A stretch of 64,000 nt of DNA from Saccharothrix syringae (GTDB taxonomy: Bacteria > Actinomycetota > Actinomycetes > Mycobacteriales > Pseudonocardiaceae). The notes under the pieces were generated by a model. It had not been told where the DNA came from, ran no database searches, and worked only from the letters and a program-made list of their open reading frames with translations. The stretch is from the NCBI RefSeq assembly GCF_009498035.1, contig NZ_CP034550.1:6758001-6822000 (forward strand), in the 5' to 3' direction. The position numbers and the translations under genes are program-made. Positions 47,685-56,263 of this stretch are shown here, in pieces (position 1 is the stretch's first letter; every line of letters begins with the position of its first letter).

Positions 47685-48566
47685 TTGCGCAACAGATGGA
47701 CCCCATTCCGCGTCACCGTCCTGTCCCTGCTCACCGCCGGGACGTTGACGGGTGTCGCGGGCCCGGCGTCGGCGGAGACGACCGCGGTGCGGATGGACTA
47801 CACCTGCACCACCTCCGCCGGACCGACCGTCGAGCTGACCGCGTGGGTCGTCGGCGGCCTGCCGAACGACGGCATGGGCCCGAACAGCGTCGCCAACCAC
47901 GACGTCGCCCTCGTCGACGTGGACCTGGACCTGCGCGAGCTGCGCCCGGCCCTGCCGGTGGGCGGCGGGGTGCGCCTGGACGGCGACAGCACCGCGAAGC
48001 TCGACGCGAGGATCGTCGGCCCGGACGGGACGCGGACCACGCAGGCCGCGTTCACCATCGCGCCCACCTGGATCACGGACGTCCAGCGGACCGCCGTGCG
48101 GGCCGCGGGCGCCTTCCCGGTGCAGCGCCTGACCACGGCGGGCTACTACGACCTGCGCGTCGACGACCTGACGCTGGCGCTGCGCCCCGAGCGCGCCGAC
48201 GGCACGCCCCTCGGCACGGTCACCGCGTCCTGCTCGCACGACCCCGCGCAGAACGACCTGCTGGGCACCATCTGGTCGCAGTCGGTCTTCATCGAGCGGC
48301 CGGTACGCCCGAGCGCGCCGCGGGTGGTCTCGACGACCCCGACGTCCGTGACGCTGACCTGGGACGCCTCTCCGTGGTGGAACCCGACCGCGGGCTACGA
48401 CGTGTACCTCGACGGCGGGCACGTCACCTTCGTCACGGAGAAGCAGGTGACCATCACCGGGCTGACGCCGGACAAGCAGCACCGGGCGAAGATCGTCACC
48501 AAGGACGTGCAGGGCATCCAGTCGGCCATGAGCCAGGGCCTGATCTTCACCCTCCCGCGGGCCTGA
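47685..48566 (+). CDS. Secreted protein with a C-terminal fibronectin III-like domain
   Basis: 293 residues. A signal peptide ends after ASA at residue 30. Residues about 35-200 form a beta domain with two cysteines (YTCTTSAG...TASCSHDP) that I do not recognise with certainty; similar unnamed domains occur in actinomycete exported proteins. Residues about 205-293 have the fibronectin III pattern PSAPRVVSTTPTSVTLTWDAS...GYDVYLDGGHV...TGLTPDKQHRAKIVTKD. The start is TTG at 47,685, 9 bases after GAGAGGA. It is followed by a clear stem-loop. Likely an extracellular binding protein. Confidence 0.8.
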   Translation: MRNRWTPFRVTVLSLLTAGTLTGVAGPASAETTAVRMDYTCTTSAGPTVELTAWVVGGLPNDGMGPNSVANHDVALVDVDLDLRELRPALPVGGGVRLDGDSTAKLDARIVGPDGTRTTQAAFTIAPTWITDVQRTAVRAAGAFPVQRLTTAGYYDLRVDDLTLALRPERADGTPLGTVTASCSHDPAQNDLLGTIWSQSVFIERPVRPSAPRVVSTTPTSVTLTWDASPWWNPTAGYDVYLDGGHVTFVTEKQVTITGLTPDKQHRAKIVTKDVQGIQSAMSQGLIFTLPRA

Positions 48567-48577
48567 CCCGCGCGACC

Positions 48578-48625
48578 CCGCCGGTCGCCGGGGTTCGCCG
48601 TTCGGCGGGCCCCGGCGACCGGCGG
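48578..48625 (+). terminator. Stem-loop terminator after the FN3-like gene
   Basis: Perfect 16-base arms (48,578-48,593 and 48,610-48,625) around a 16-base loop, 12 bases past the stop codon. The rest of the 312-base gap to the expansin gene shows no gene. Confidence 0.75.
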
Positions 48626-48878
48626 AGTGCCCGTGGGGTGGGTTCGCCCCTGCGGGTGGATGCGTCCCGGTAACCGGGAGGAGCCCGCCCGACCTGCACC
48701 GTGCCGGTCACCGGCCGCAGATCGACCGGTACGGCGCCCGCCACCTGCACCCGGGCGTGCCCACCGCCACGCCCCCACCAGCAGCTCCACGACCTCGACG
48801 CGATCACCTAAGCTTCCCCGGGAGCGCTCCCAGCCGGTCTCGCCGCCGCGCCGGGCCACGACGAAGAGGAATTCGCCG

Positions 48879-49514
48879 ATGAAGCTCCTGCTGGCCGCGA
48901 TGCTCGCGGTGACCACCATCCAGCCCGGCACCACCTACCACGGCGAGGGCACCTACTACGGCGCCACCGGCCAGGGCAACTGCTCCTACGACCCCGGCGG
49001 CGACACCGCCATCGCCGCCCTCAACCACACCGACTACGCCGGCTCGGCCCTGTGCGGCGCCTACCTGCGCGCCACCGGCCCTCGCGGCACCGTGACCGTC
49101 AAGGTCGTCGACCGCTGCCCCGAGTGCGCACCCGGCGACATCGACTTCTCCGCCCAGGCGTTCGCCCGCGTCGCCGACCCCGCGGCGGGCCGGGTGCCGA
49201 TCTCCTGGCAGCTCGTCAGCCCCGAGATCACCGGCCCGCTCGCGTTCCGCTACAAGGAGGGCTCCACGCGCTGGTGGTGCGGCATCCAGGTGCGCAACCA
49301 CCGCAACCCCGTCACCCGCCTGGAAGCGCAGACCGCCACCGGTTGGCGCGAGCTGACCCGCACCGACTACAACTACTTCCTCTCCCCCGACGGCGCCGGC
49401 TGCGGCACACCCCTGCGGATCACCGACCTCTACGGACAAGCGCTGACCCAGCCGGCGCTGCCGATCACCCCCGGCGTCGACCAGGCAGGCACCGCCCAGT
49501 TCTCCCGCCACTGA
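48879..49514 (+). CDS. Bacterial expansin (EXLX1-like)
   Basis: 211 residues, near the length of B. subtilis EXLX1. The N-terminal double-psi beta-barrel has GEGTYYGATGQGNC, then VKVVDRCPECAPGDIDFSAQAF carrying the two Asp residues matching EXLX1 D71 and D82. The C-terminal domain has EGSTRWWCGIQVRNHRNPV and TDYNYF, matching the Trp-Trp-Tyr cellulose-binding face (family knowledge). A short signal peptide is likely (MKLLLAAMLAVTTI). Expansins loosen cellulose-type walls without cutting them; a role on plant walls or on the cell's own wall is possible. The ATG follows AAGAGGA. Confidence 0.92.
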   Translation: MKLLLAAMLAVTTIQPGTTYHGEGTYYGATGQGNCSYDPGGDTAIAALNHTDYAGSALCGAYLRATGPRGTVTVKVVDRCPECAPGDIDFSAQAFARVADPAAGRVPISWQLVSPEITGPLAFRYKEGSTRWWCGIQVRNHRNPVTRLEAQTATGWRELTRTDYNYFLSPDGAGCGTPLRITDLYGQALTQPALPITPGVDQAGTAQFSRH

Positions 49515-49553
49515 GGCCGACCGGCGGCGACGCGGGTTCTCCGGGCCCGGCCA

Positions 49554-52223
49554 TCAGCCCCCGAACCGGTCCCGGGCCGCGCCGGTGTCGTCGACCAGGG
49601 CGGCCAGTTGCGCGCGGTTGGAGATGCCGAGTTTCGTGCTGACCCGGTAGAGGTGGTTCTCGACCGTGCGGACGGACACGAACAGCCGCTGCGCGATGTC
49701 GGCGTTGGACAGGCCGCCGGCGACGAGGGTGAGGATCTCGCGTTGCCTGCGGGTGATCTTCGGCGGCGCGGTGAGCGCCGCCAGCGCCGGCGTCCGGGCG
49801 CCCTCGCAGGACTCCGCGAGCCTGCGGGCGCGAGCCGCCGCGGTCTGGGCGGAACCGTGGCGGTTGTGCCGGAAGTGGGCGACCGCGGCCTGCGCCGCGG
49901 CGTCCACGGCCACGAGCAGGGCGCCCAGCTGCTCCAGCCGCACCGAGACGGCCTGCAAGCCGGGACCGTCGTCGGCGGCCAGGGCACGGGCGTGCGCGGC
50001 CGCGACCTGGGCGCGGGGCCCGTCGACCTCGGTGGCCAGCCGGGCCAGCCGGCCGGCCACCGTGCGGTCGCCGAAGCAGACCGCGGTGTGCAGCGCGAGG
50101 ACTTCGACCGCCGACTGGCCCTGCGACGCGGCCACCTCGGCCGCCTGGCGGGCCACCGTGGCGGCTTCGCTCACCCCGCCCTCCGCGGCGACCACCCAGG
50201 CCCGCGCCAGCAGCACGTTCGGTGCCAGGTAGACGCACGTGGGGTGGTGTTCGGCCGTCATCTCCAGCAGGGCCCGGCGGGCCGGGACCGGCTCGCCGCG
50301 CATGCCGAGCGCGATGGCCAGGCCCACCAGCCCGGTGAAGGACCAGCCGTTGGAATCCGTCCCGTGCCGCGCCGCGACGGCCTGGCGGTACCGGCGTGCC
50401 GCGGTCTCGACCTGACCGCGGAAGGTCGCCGACTCCGCGGCCATGAAACTGGTGACGACGTCGACCGGGCGGGCCGGGGAGTCGGTGCACGACCCGCGGA
50501 ACCGCCGCGCGACGAGGTCCGCCTGGTCCGGCAGGCCGGCCAGCAGCAGCCCCCGCGCCGAGAACATCACCACGAGGGCACGCTCGTGCAGCCCGACCCC
50601 CGGCGCCTCGACCTCGACCCGCCGCAAGGCCGCCCCGACGTCGTCGAGGCGGCCGCGCCCACCGCTCGCCATCGCCAGTCCCCAGCTCGCCGACGGCACC
50701 GCGGCCTCGGGGCAGCCCGGGTGGGCGAGCACCTCGGCACCCGCTCCGGCGGCCCGCACCGTGCGCCCCAGGTAGGCGTCCAGCACCGAGCGGACCCCGG
50801 CCAGCACGAGGTCGGCGGACTCGTCGCCCGTCGTGGCGGCGAGCTCGGCCTCGGCTTCGACCGGACGACCGGCCCAGGCCAGGACCTTCGCCCGGGCCAC
50901 CGCGGCCTGCGCGTGCTGGAGGTCGGTCCGGGCCAGGGCGCGCAGCGCGGCCCACTCGCCACCGGCCTCGGCCACGCGACCGGCCCAGCCGAGGGCGTTG
51001 CCCAGCAGCAGCCGCGCCTCGAAGCCGCCGCCGGCGGACACCGCGGCCCTGGCGAGCCGGGTGGCCAGGGCGAGGTCCCCCAGTTCGACGGCCCGGCGGG
51101 CGGCCTCGGTGAGCAGCGCGACCTCGGGCTGCGCATCGGAGTCGAGCAGCAGGACCGCGCGGCGCAGCGCGTCGTCGGCCCGCCGCCCGCCCGCGGCGCC
51201 CAGCGCGGAGGCGATCCGCCGGCGCAGCCGCCGGGCGTACAGCGCGCCGGCCCGCCGCCGCCGCACCTCGCCGAACATCGGATCGGCCAGCCGGGCCCGC
51301 CAGCGCCGGCCGTCCGGCAGGACCTCGATCAGCCCCCGGGCCTCCATCTCCTCCATCGCGCGGGTGCCGGTCAGCTCGGTCAGCAGCGGCACCTCCAGCG
51401 GACCGCCGAACGCGAGCACGTCGAGCACGTCGAGCTGGTGCTGCGGCAGCTCCCCGATCCGGGTGGACACCAGTTCCAGCAACGCGGGCGACAGGTCGAG
51501 CCGACCCGACCACCGCCACACCCCGACGGACTCGCGCAGCCGGCCCGAGGCCACCTCGTGGTCGACCAGCTGCCGCAGGTACAGCGCGTCGCCCTGGGTG
51601 ATGGACCACAGCCGCCGCACCGCGGCGTCGTCCACCGGGCCGCCCAGCCTCGTCTCCACCAGGGCCGCGGTCTGCGGGCAGGACAGCGGTTCGAGTTCCA
51701 GCCGGGGCAGGTGCCCGTCCTTCCACAACGCCGTCACCGCGTCCGGCACCGGCTCACCCGTGCGCAGCGTGAGCAGCACGCCCGCCGCCTTGCGCAGCAC
51801 CAGCTGGTGCACCAGCACCGCGGACAGCTCGTCCAGCAGGTGCGCGTCGTCCACCACGACGACCACCCCCGCCGGGCCGGCGTCCGCCAGCAACGCCTCG
51901 GCGGCCTCGGGCACCGCCCTGGTCGGGTCCAGGTCGGCGAGCTTCAGGGTCGCCGCGAAGGCGCCCAGCGGCAACGTCCGCGCCGAAGCCGTGCCCGCCA
52001 CCCACCGGACCAGTGCGCCCCGCTGCTCGGCCACCGCCAGCGCTTCCTGCGCCAGGCGGGTCTTCCCCACCCCCGCCGCGCCGATCAGCACCACCCCGGC
52101 CGACCCGTTGCGGCGGCGGATCGAGGCGGAGATCCGGTTGAGCTCCTCGGTCCGACCCACCAGGGGCCAGTACCCGGTCGCGGACGGGGACGGGTCGTGG
52201 CGCACCGGGGCCGTGCCGTTCAT
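49554..52223 (-). CDS. LAL-type LuxR regulator (AAA ATPase plus LuxR HTH)
   Basis: 889 residues. The N-terminal ATPase has Walker A GAAGVGKTRLA (K54) and Walker B GVVVVVDDAHLLDEL. A long helical region follows (about 350-800). The C-terminal HTH reads ITRRQREILTLVAGGLSNADIAQRLFVSVRTVENHLYRVSTKLGISNRAQLAAL. LAL proteins are typical pathway-specific activators in actinomycetes. It is divergent from the haloperoxidase gene across 212 bases that hold the inverted repeat TGAGTAG-N4-CTACTCA at 52,329. It probably controls the halogenation genes to its right. Confidence 0.93.
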   Translation of the reverse strand: MNGTAPVRHDPSPSATGYWPLVGRTEELNRISASIRRRNGSAGVVLIGAAGVGKTRLAQEALAVAEQRGALVRWVAGTASARTLPLGAFAATLKLADLDPTRAVPEAAEALLADAGPAGVVVVVDDAHLLDELSAVLVHQLVLRKAAGVLLTLRTGEPVPDAVTALWKDGHLPRLELEPLSCPQTAALVETRLGGPVDDAAVRRLWSITQGDALYLRQLVDHEVASGRLRESVGVWRWSGRLDLSPALLELVSTRIGELPQHQLDVLDVLAFGGPLEVPLLTELTGTRAMEEMEARGLIEVLPDGRRWRARLADPMFGEVRRRRAGALYARRLRRRIASALGAAGGRRADDALRRAVLLLDSDAQPEVALLTEAARRAVELGDLALATRLARAAVSAGGGFEARLLLGNALGWAGRVAEAGGEWAALRALARTDLQHAQAAVARAKVLAWAGRPVEAEAELAATTGDESADLVLAGVRSVLDAYLGRTVRAAGAGAEVLAHPGCPEAAVPSASWGLAMASGGRGRLDDVGAALRRVEVEAPGVGLHERALVVMFSARGLLLAGLPDQADLVARRFRGSCTDSPARPVDVVTSFMAAESATFRGQVETAARRYRQAVAARHGTDSNGWSFTGLVGLAIALGMRGEPVPARRALLEMTAEHHPTCVYLAPNVLLARAWVVAAEGGVSEAATVARQAAEVAASQGQSAVEVLALHTAVCFGDRTVAGRLARLATEVDGPRAQVAAAHARALAADDGPGLQAVSVRLEQLGALLVAVDAAAQAAVAHFRHNRHGSAQTAAARARRLAESCEGARTPALAALTAPPKITRRQREILTLVAGGLSNADIAQRLFVSVRTVENHLYRVSTKLGISNRAQLAALVDDTGAARDRFGG

Positions 52224-52328
52224 CCGAGGCTCCCCCCGCCGATGACATCACCGGTAACAGAGCCGCGAAGCCTGGCACAGATACCTATAGGCCGCCTCTT
52301 CTTTTTGCGGGCCGGCACCCCCGGGAGG

Positions 52329-52346
52329 TGAGTAGCCGACTACTCA
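52329..52346. promoter_or_regulatory. Inverted repeat TGAGTAG-CCGA-CTACTCA in the LAL/haloperoxidase promoter region
   Basis: Two perfect 7-base arms separated by 4 bases, 106 bases from the LAL start and 90 from the haloperoxidase start. The position between divergent genes and the short dyad shape suit a LuxR-type operator (inference). A CCTATAGG octamer lies 40 bases upstream and may belong to a promoter. Confidence 0.5.
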
Positions 52347-52435
52347 TGCCGCCGCATCCGGGCGCGGCGACAGTGGAGCGCCGAACGTCCAGCCAGCACC
52401 GCGGTGCCACTCGACCCCCCGGAGGTACACACCCG

Positions 52436-53863
52436 ATGGACCCCATCCTGTACTGGAACGAAGTCGCCGCCGAGGCCGACCGGGTCAGCCACACGACGCG
52501 CCCGGCGAGCGAACTCGGCGTCCGCGGCGGTCCCGGCGGGGCGCGCGGCAACGCGATCGTGCACCTGGCCATGCACGACGCCTACTTCGGCATCAACACC
52601 GGCCAGTACGAGCCCTACCTGGGGGACGACCTGCCGGAGGTCTCCGGCGACGCCGACGCCGCCGCGGCGATCGCCAGTGCCGCCCACGCCACGCTGAGCG
52701 CGCTCTACCCGACGCAGAAGGCGTTCTTCAACGCGCGGCACGCCGCGGCGGGCCTGGTCGCCGGCAAGGCGGACGTGGACGGCCACGACTTCGGCCGCAA
52801 GGTCGCGGGCAAGATCCTCGCGCTCCGCAAGGACGACCCCGGCTTCGGCGACAACGGGCACAGCACCTCCGTGGCCCCCGGGCACCACCGGCAGGACCCG
52901 GACAACCCGGACCAGGGCTTCTACGGCCCGTTCTACGGCGCCCAGTCCGCCTGCTTCGCGGCCACCACCCGCCACCACGTCGACGCGCCACCGCAGCCGG
53001 GCAGCGCCGAGTACGAGCAGGCCGTCAAGCAGGTGCGCGCCAAGGGCATCGCCCCGCACCTGATGGGCACCCTCCCGGCCGACCTGCTGGCCGGGCGCAC
53101 GCCCAACGAGACCGCCATCGGCCTGTTCTGGGGCTACGAGGCGGCCAGCGGCATCGGCACGCCGACGCGGCTGTACAACCAGATCATCCGCAAGGTCGCG
53201 GTCGCCCAGGGCAACGACACCGCGCAGAACGCCCGGCTGTTCGCCCTCGTCAACGCGGCCATCGCCGACTCGACCATCCTGGCGTGGACCGACAAGTACG
53301 AGTACGACCTGTGGCGCCCGATCCTCGGCATCCGGGAGCACGACGCGTCCTGCGGCCCGGCCGGCGTGGGCGACGCCGCGCTGGACCCGGCCGCCGACCC
53401 GTTCTGGCTGCCGCTCGGCGCGCAGGCGACCAACGTGCTCGGCGGGCGGAACTTCACGCCGAGCTTCCCGGCGTACCCGTCGGGCCACGCGTCGGAGGGC
53501 GGGGCGGCCTTCCAGACCGTCCGGCACTTCTACGGCCAGACCCACAACGGGCCCGACAACCTGGCGGACAACCTGGAGTTCGTCTCGGACGAGCTCAACG
53601 GGATCAGCACCGACACCACCGGGAACGTCCGGACGCGCATCGCGCGCACGTTCCCCGGCGGGATGTGGCAGATGATGATCGAACAGGGCTTCAGCCGGGT
53701 CTTCCTCGGGGTGCACTGGTCGTTCGACTCCTTCGCCGTGGACGAGGCAGGCGACGTGGACCTCTCGCGCAACATCGGCGGGGTCAGGCTCGGCATGGAC
53801 ATCGCCGACGACATCGCCGCCAACGGCCTCAAGGCGGCCAACGCCGCGGGCCCGGTGGCCTGA
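52436..53863 (+). CDS. Vanadium-dependent haloperoxidase
   Basis: 475 residues of the PAP2/haloperoxidase superfamily with a complete vanadate site: K287 and R294 in KYEYDLWRP, S349-G350-H351 in YPSGHASEGG, and R421 plus H427 in SRVFLGVHWSFD. The large N-terminal helical region and the lack of a signal peptide fit the cytoplasmic bacterial haloperoxidases rather than phosphatases. Such enzymes oxidise halide with hydrogen peroxide to halogenate or cyclise products. The ATG has GGAGG 11 bases upstream. It is first in a rightward series ahead of a flavin halogenase, an unusual doubling of halogenation enzymes. Confidence 0.88.
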   Translation: MDPILYWNEVAAEADRVSHTTRPASELGVRGGPGGARGNAIVHLAMHDAYFGINTGQYEPYLGDDLPEVSGDADAAAAIASAAHATLSALYPTQKAFFNARHAAAGLVAGKADVDGHDFGRKVAGKILALRKDDPGFGDNGHSTSVAPGHHRQDPDNPDQGFYGPFYGAQSACFAATTRHHVDAPPQPGSAEYEQAVKQVRAKGIAPHLMGTLPADLLAGRTPNETAIGLFWGYEAASGIGTPTRLYNQIIRKVAVAQGNDTAQNARLFALVNAAIADSTILAWTDKYEYDLWRPILGIREHDASCGPAGVGDAALDPAADPFWLPLGAQATNVLGGRNFTPSFPAYPSGHASEGGAAFQTVRHFYGQTHNGPDNLADNLEFVSDELNGISTDTTGNVRTRIARTFPGGMWQMMIEQGFSRVFLGVHWSFDSFAVDEAGDVDLSRNIGGVRLGMDIADDIAANGLKAANAAGPVA

Positions 53864-53944
53864 CCCCGCGGGGTCGGCACCGGGCGGCGGGCGACCGGAC
53901 GGGCAAGCGCACCGCGCGTTCGTCGAATCCCATCCCCCGATTCC

Positions 53945-53976
53945 GGGACCCGGGCCCTCGCGGGGGCCCGGTTCCC
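53945..53976 (+). terminator. Stem-loop between haloperoxidase and halogenase genes
   Basis: Arms 53,945-53,957 and 53,964-53,976 pair at 12 of 13 positions around the loop TCGCGG. A perfect GACCCCGCGGGGTC palindrome also follows the haloperoxidase stop at 53,864. These suggest the halogenase operon has its own promoter within this 161-base gap. Confidence 0.65.
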
Positions 53977-54024
53977 GACGCAGCCCCAACATTCGGACCA
54001 GACGAGCGAACGACGAAAGGACCG

Positions 54025-55689
54025 GTGAGTGCGGTGCCGGGTAGCGACCCCGCCGCGGCGGAGGTGTACGACGTGGCCATCCTCGGCAGCGGCATGGCCG
54101 GCGGGATGCTCGGTGCGGTGCTGGCCCGCAACGGGGTGAAGGTGCTGATCATCGATGCCGGCGCCCACCCGCGGTTCGCGGTCGGCGAGTCCACCATCCC
54201 CTACACGTCGGGGATGATGCGGTTGATCGCCGACCGCTACCGGGTGCCGGAGCTGAAGGCGTTGTCGAACCACGACGGGACCGTCAGGGTCTCCCCCTTC
54301 TGCGGGCGGAAGCAGAACTTCGGCTTCGTCTACCACCGGGAGGGCGAGCCGCAGGACCCCCGGCAGGTCAACCAGCTGGTGGTGCCCATCGCCTTCCGCA
54401 CCGAGTCGCACCTGTTCCGCCAGGACATCGACGCCTACCTGTTCCACGTCGCGGTGAAGTACGGTGCCGAGGCCCGCCTGGCGACCCGGGTCACCGACGT
54501 CGACATCGATCCCGACGAGGGGGTCGTGCTGCGCTCGGACCGCGGCGACGAGTTCCGCGCCGCCTACGTCGTCGACGGCAGCGGCTACCGGTCGCCGCTG
54601 GCCGAGCGGTTCGAGCTGCGGGAGACGCCGACGCGCGCCAGGACGCACTCGCGGTGCCTGTTCACGCACATGATCGGGGTGCGCCCGTTCGACGAGTCGC
54701 CCACCGCCGAGCACCACGCGCAGCCGAACCCGTGGCACCACGGCACGCTGCACCACGTCTTCGACGGCGGGTGGCTCTGGGTGATCCCGTTCGACAACCA
54801 CCCGGGCGCGCTCAACCCCCTGTGTAGCGTGGGCCTGACCCTGGACCCGCGCAAGTACCCGAAGGGCGACCTGCCGCCCGAGCGCGAGTTCGCCGACTTC
54901 CTCGCCCGCTTCCCGGAGATCGCCTGGCAGTTCAAGGGTGCGAGCGCGGTGCGGCCGTGGGTCTCCACCGGCCGGCTGCAGTACTCGACGCACAAGGTCG
55001 TCGGCGACCGGTACTGCCTCACCTCGCACGCCGCCGGGTTCATCGACGCGCTCTACTCCCGCGGGCTGGCCAACACGCTCGCGGTCGTCAACGCCCTCGG
55101 CCGGCGGCTGATCGACGCGTCGCGGGACGGCGACTGGTCGACCGGGCGGTTCGCCTACGTGGAGGACCTGCAGCAGGGCCTGTTCGACTTCCACGACGAC
55201 CTGGTCTACAGCTCGTTCGTCGGGTTCGGCGACTACGAGCTGTGGAACGCCGTCAACCGCACCTGGATGCTCGGCACGATGAGCGGCAACATGATGCTGG
55301 AGGACGCCCACCACCGGTTCCGGCAGACCGGCGACGACAACGTCTTCGTCGAGGCCGAGCAGTACGGCCACCCGGGGTCCCCGCTGCCGATCAGCGAGAG
55401 CTTCGTCCGGCTGGGCACGCGGACCCGGGAGCTGTGCGAGTCCGTCGAACGCGGCGCGCTGGCGCCGTCGGCCGCGGCCGCGGAAATCCTGGACTCCGTG
55501 CGGAAAGCGGATTTCTTCCCGTACGCGGACCAGTTCGGCCTGCCGGAGAACGGCTGCTACCACATGACCCCGGACCGGATCGACGGGGCCAAGCTGTGGG
55601 CCCGCACGAGCGCGCCGGCCGACATCGGGCCGCGGATGCTCAACGCGCTGGAGAACATGGCCGTCGCCAAGGCGGAGGAGAGCTCGTGA
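54025..55689 (+). CDS. Flavin-dependent halogenase
   Basis: 554 residues. The FAD fold has GSGMAGG (G21-x-G23-x-x-G26) and the halogenase signature GGWLWVIPF, with W250-x-W252-x-I254-P255 as in PrnA-type enzymes, plus GESTIP near residue 55. These motifs separate halogenases from ordinary flavin monooxygenases. The sequence is closer in feel to CndH/CmlS-type enzymes for phenolic or aliphatic, often carrier-bound substrates than to free tryptophan halogenases (inference). GTG at 54,025 follows AAAGGACC. It overlaps the flavin reductase gene by 4 bases, which supplies its reduced FAD. No carrier protein gene is adjacent. Confidence 0.9.
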   Translation: MSAVPGSDPAAAEVYDVAILGSGMAGGMLGAVLARNGVKVLIIDAGAHPRFAVGESTIPYTSGMMRLIADRYRVPELKALSNHDGTVRVSPFCGRKQNFGFVYHREGEPQDPRQVNQLVVPIAFRTESHLFRQDIDAYLFHVAVKYGAEARLATRVTDVDIDPDEGVVLRSDRGDEFRAAYVVDGSGYRSPLAERFELRETPTRARTHSRCLFTHMIGVRPFDESPTAEHHAQPNPWHHGTLHHVFDGGWLWVIPFDNHPGALNPLCSVGLTLDPRKYPKGDLPPEREFADFLARFPEIAWQFKGASAVRPWVSTGRLQYSTHKVVGDRYCLTSHAAGFIDALYSRGLANTLAVVNALGRRLIDASRDGDWSTGRFAYVEDLQQGLFDFHDDLVYSSFVGFGDYELWNAVNRTWMLGTMSGNMMLEDAHHRFRQTGDDNVFVEAEQYGHPGSPLPISESFVRLGTRTRELCESVERGALAPSAAAAEILDSVRKADFFPYADQFGLPENGCYHMTPDRIDGAKLWARTSAPADIGPRMLNALENMAVAKAEESS

Positions 55690-56240
55690 GCCGCCCCCCG
55701 GGAGCGGGGACCTCGTCACCGCGGCGCCACGACGTCGACGTGCGACGCCTGATGGTCGGGTTCCCCACGGGTGTCTCGGTCGTCACGGCGCAGGCCCGCG
55801 ACGGCAGGCCCTGGGGCATGACGTGCACGTCGCTGTGCAGCGTCGCCCCCGACCCGCCGTCGCTGCTCGTGTGCCTGCGCCGCGGCAGCCCCACCCTGGA
55901 CGCCGTCCTGGAGAGCTCGGCCCTGGCGGTGAACCTGCTGCACCGCAACGCCCGGTCGACCGCCGAGCTGTTCGCCTCGGGCGCCCCGGACCGGTTCGAG
56001 CGCATCCCGTGGGTCGCCGCGCCGGACGGCGGCCCGCACCTGGTCGACGCGGCGCACACCATCGCGGACTGCGCGGTGAGCGCCGGGCACGAGGTCGGCG
56101 ACCACGTCGTCGTGATGGCCGAGATCGTCGGGATCACCAGCCTCCGCACGCCCGCGCCACTGCTGTACGGCATGCGCCGGTACGGGACCTGGGCCGAGGA
56201 CGACGACACCTCCTTCCTCTCCTACGACTTCATCTCGTAG
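55686..56240 (+). CDS. Flavin reductase (partner of the halogenase)
   Basis: 184 residues of the FMN-binding split-barrel reductase family: VRRLMVGFPTGVSVVTAQARDGRPWGMTCTSLCSVAPDPPSLLVCL, then FAVNLLHRN-like SALAVNLLHRNARSTAELFASG and a final HVVVMAEIVGI strand. It reduces FAD or FMN with NAD(P)H and hands it to the halogenase. The GTG overlaps the halogenase stop (GTGA), so the two are made together. Confidence 0.92.
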   Translation: MSRPPGAGTSSPRRHDVDVRRLMVGFPTGVSVVTAQARDGRPWGMTCTSLCSVAPDPPSLLVCLRRGSPTLDAVLESSALAVNLLHRNARSTAELFASGAPDRFERIPWVAAPDGGPHLVDAAHTIADCAVSAGHEVGDHVVVMAEIVGITSLRTPAPLLYGMRRYGTWAEDDDTSFLSYDFIS

Positions 56241-56263
56241 CCGTACTCCAGGAGCCGAGGTCC

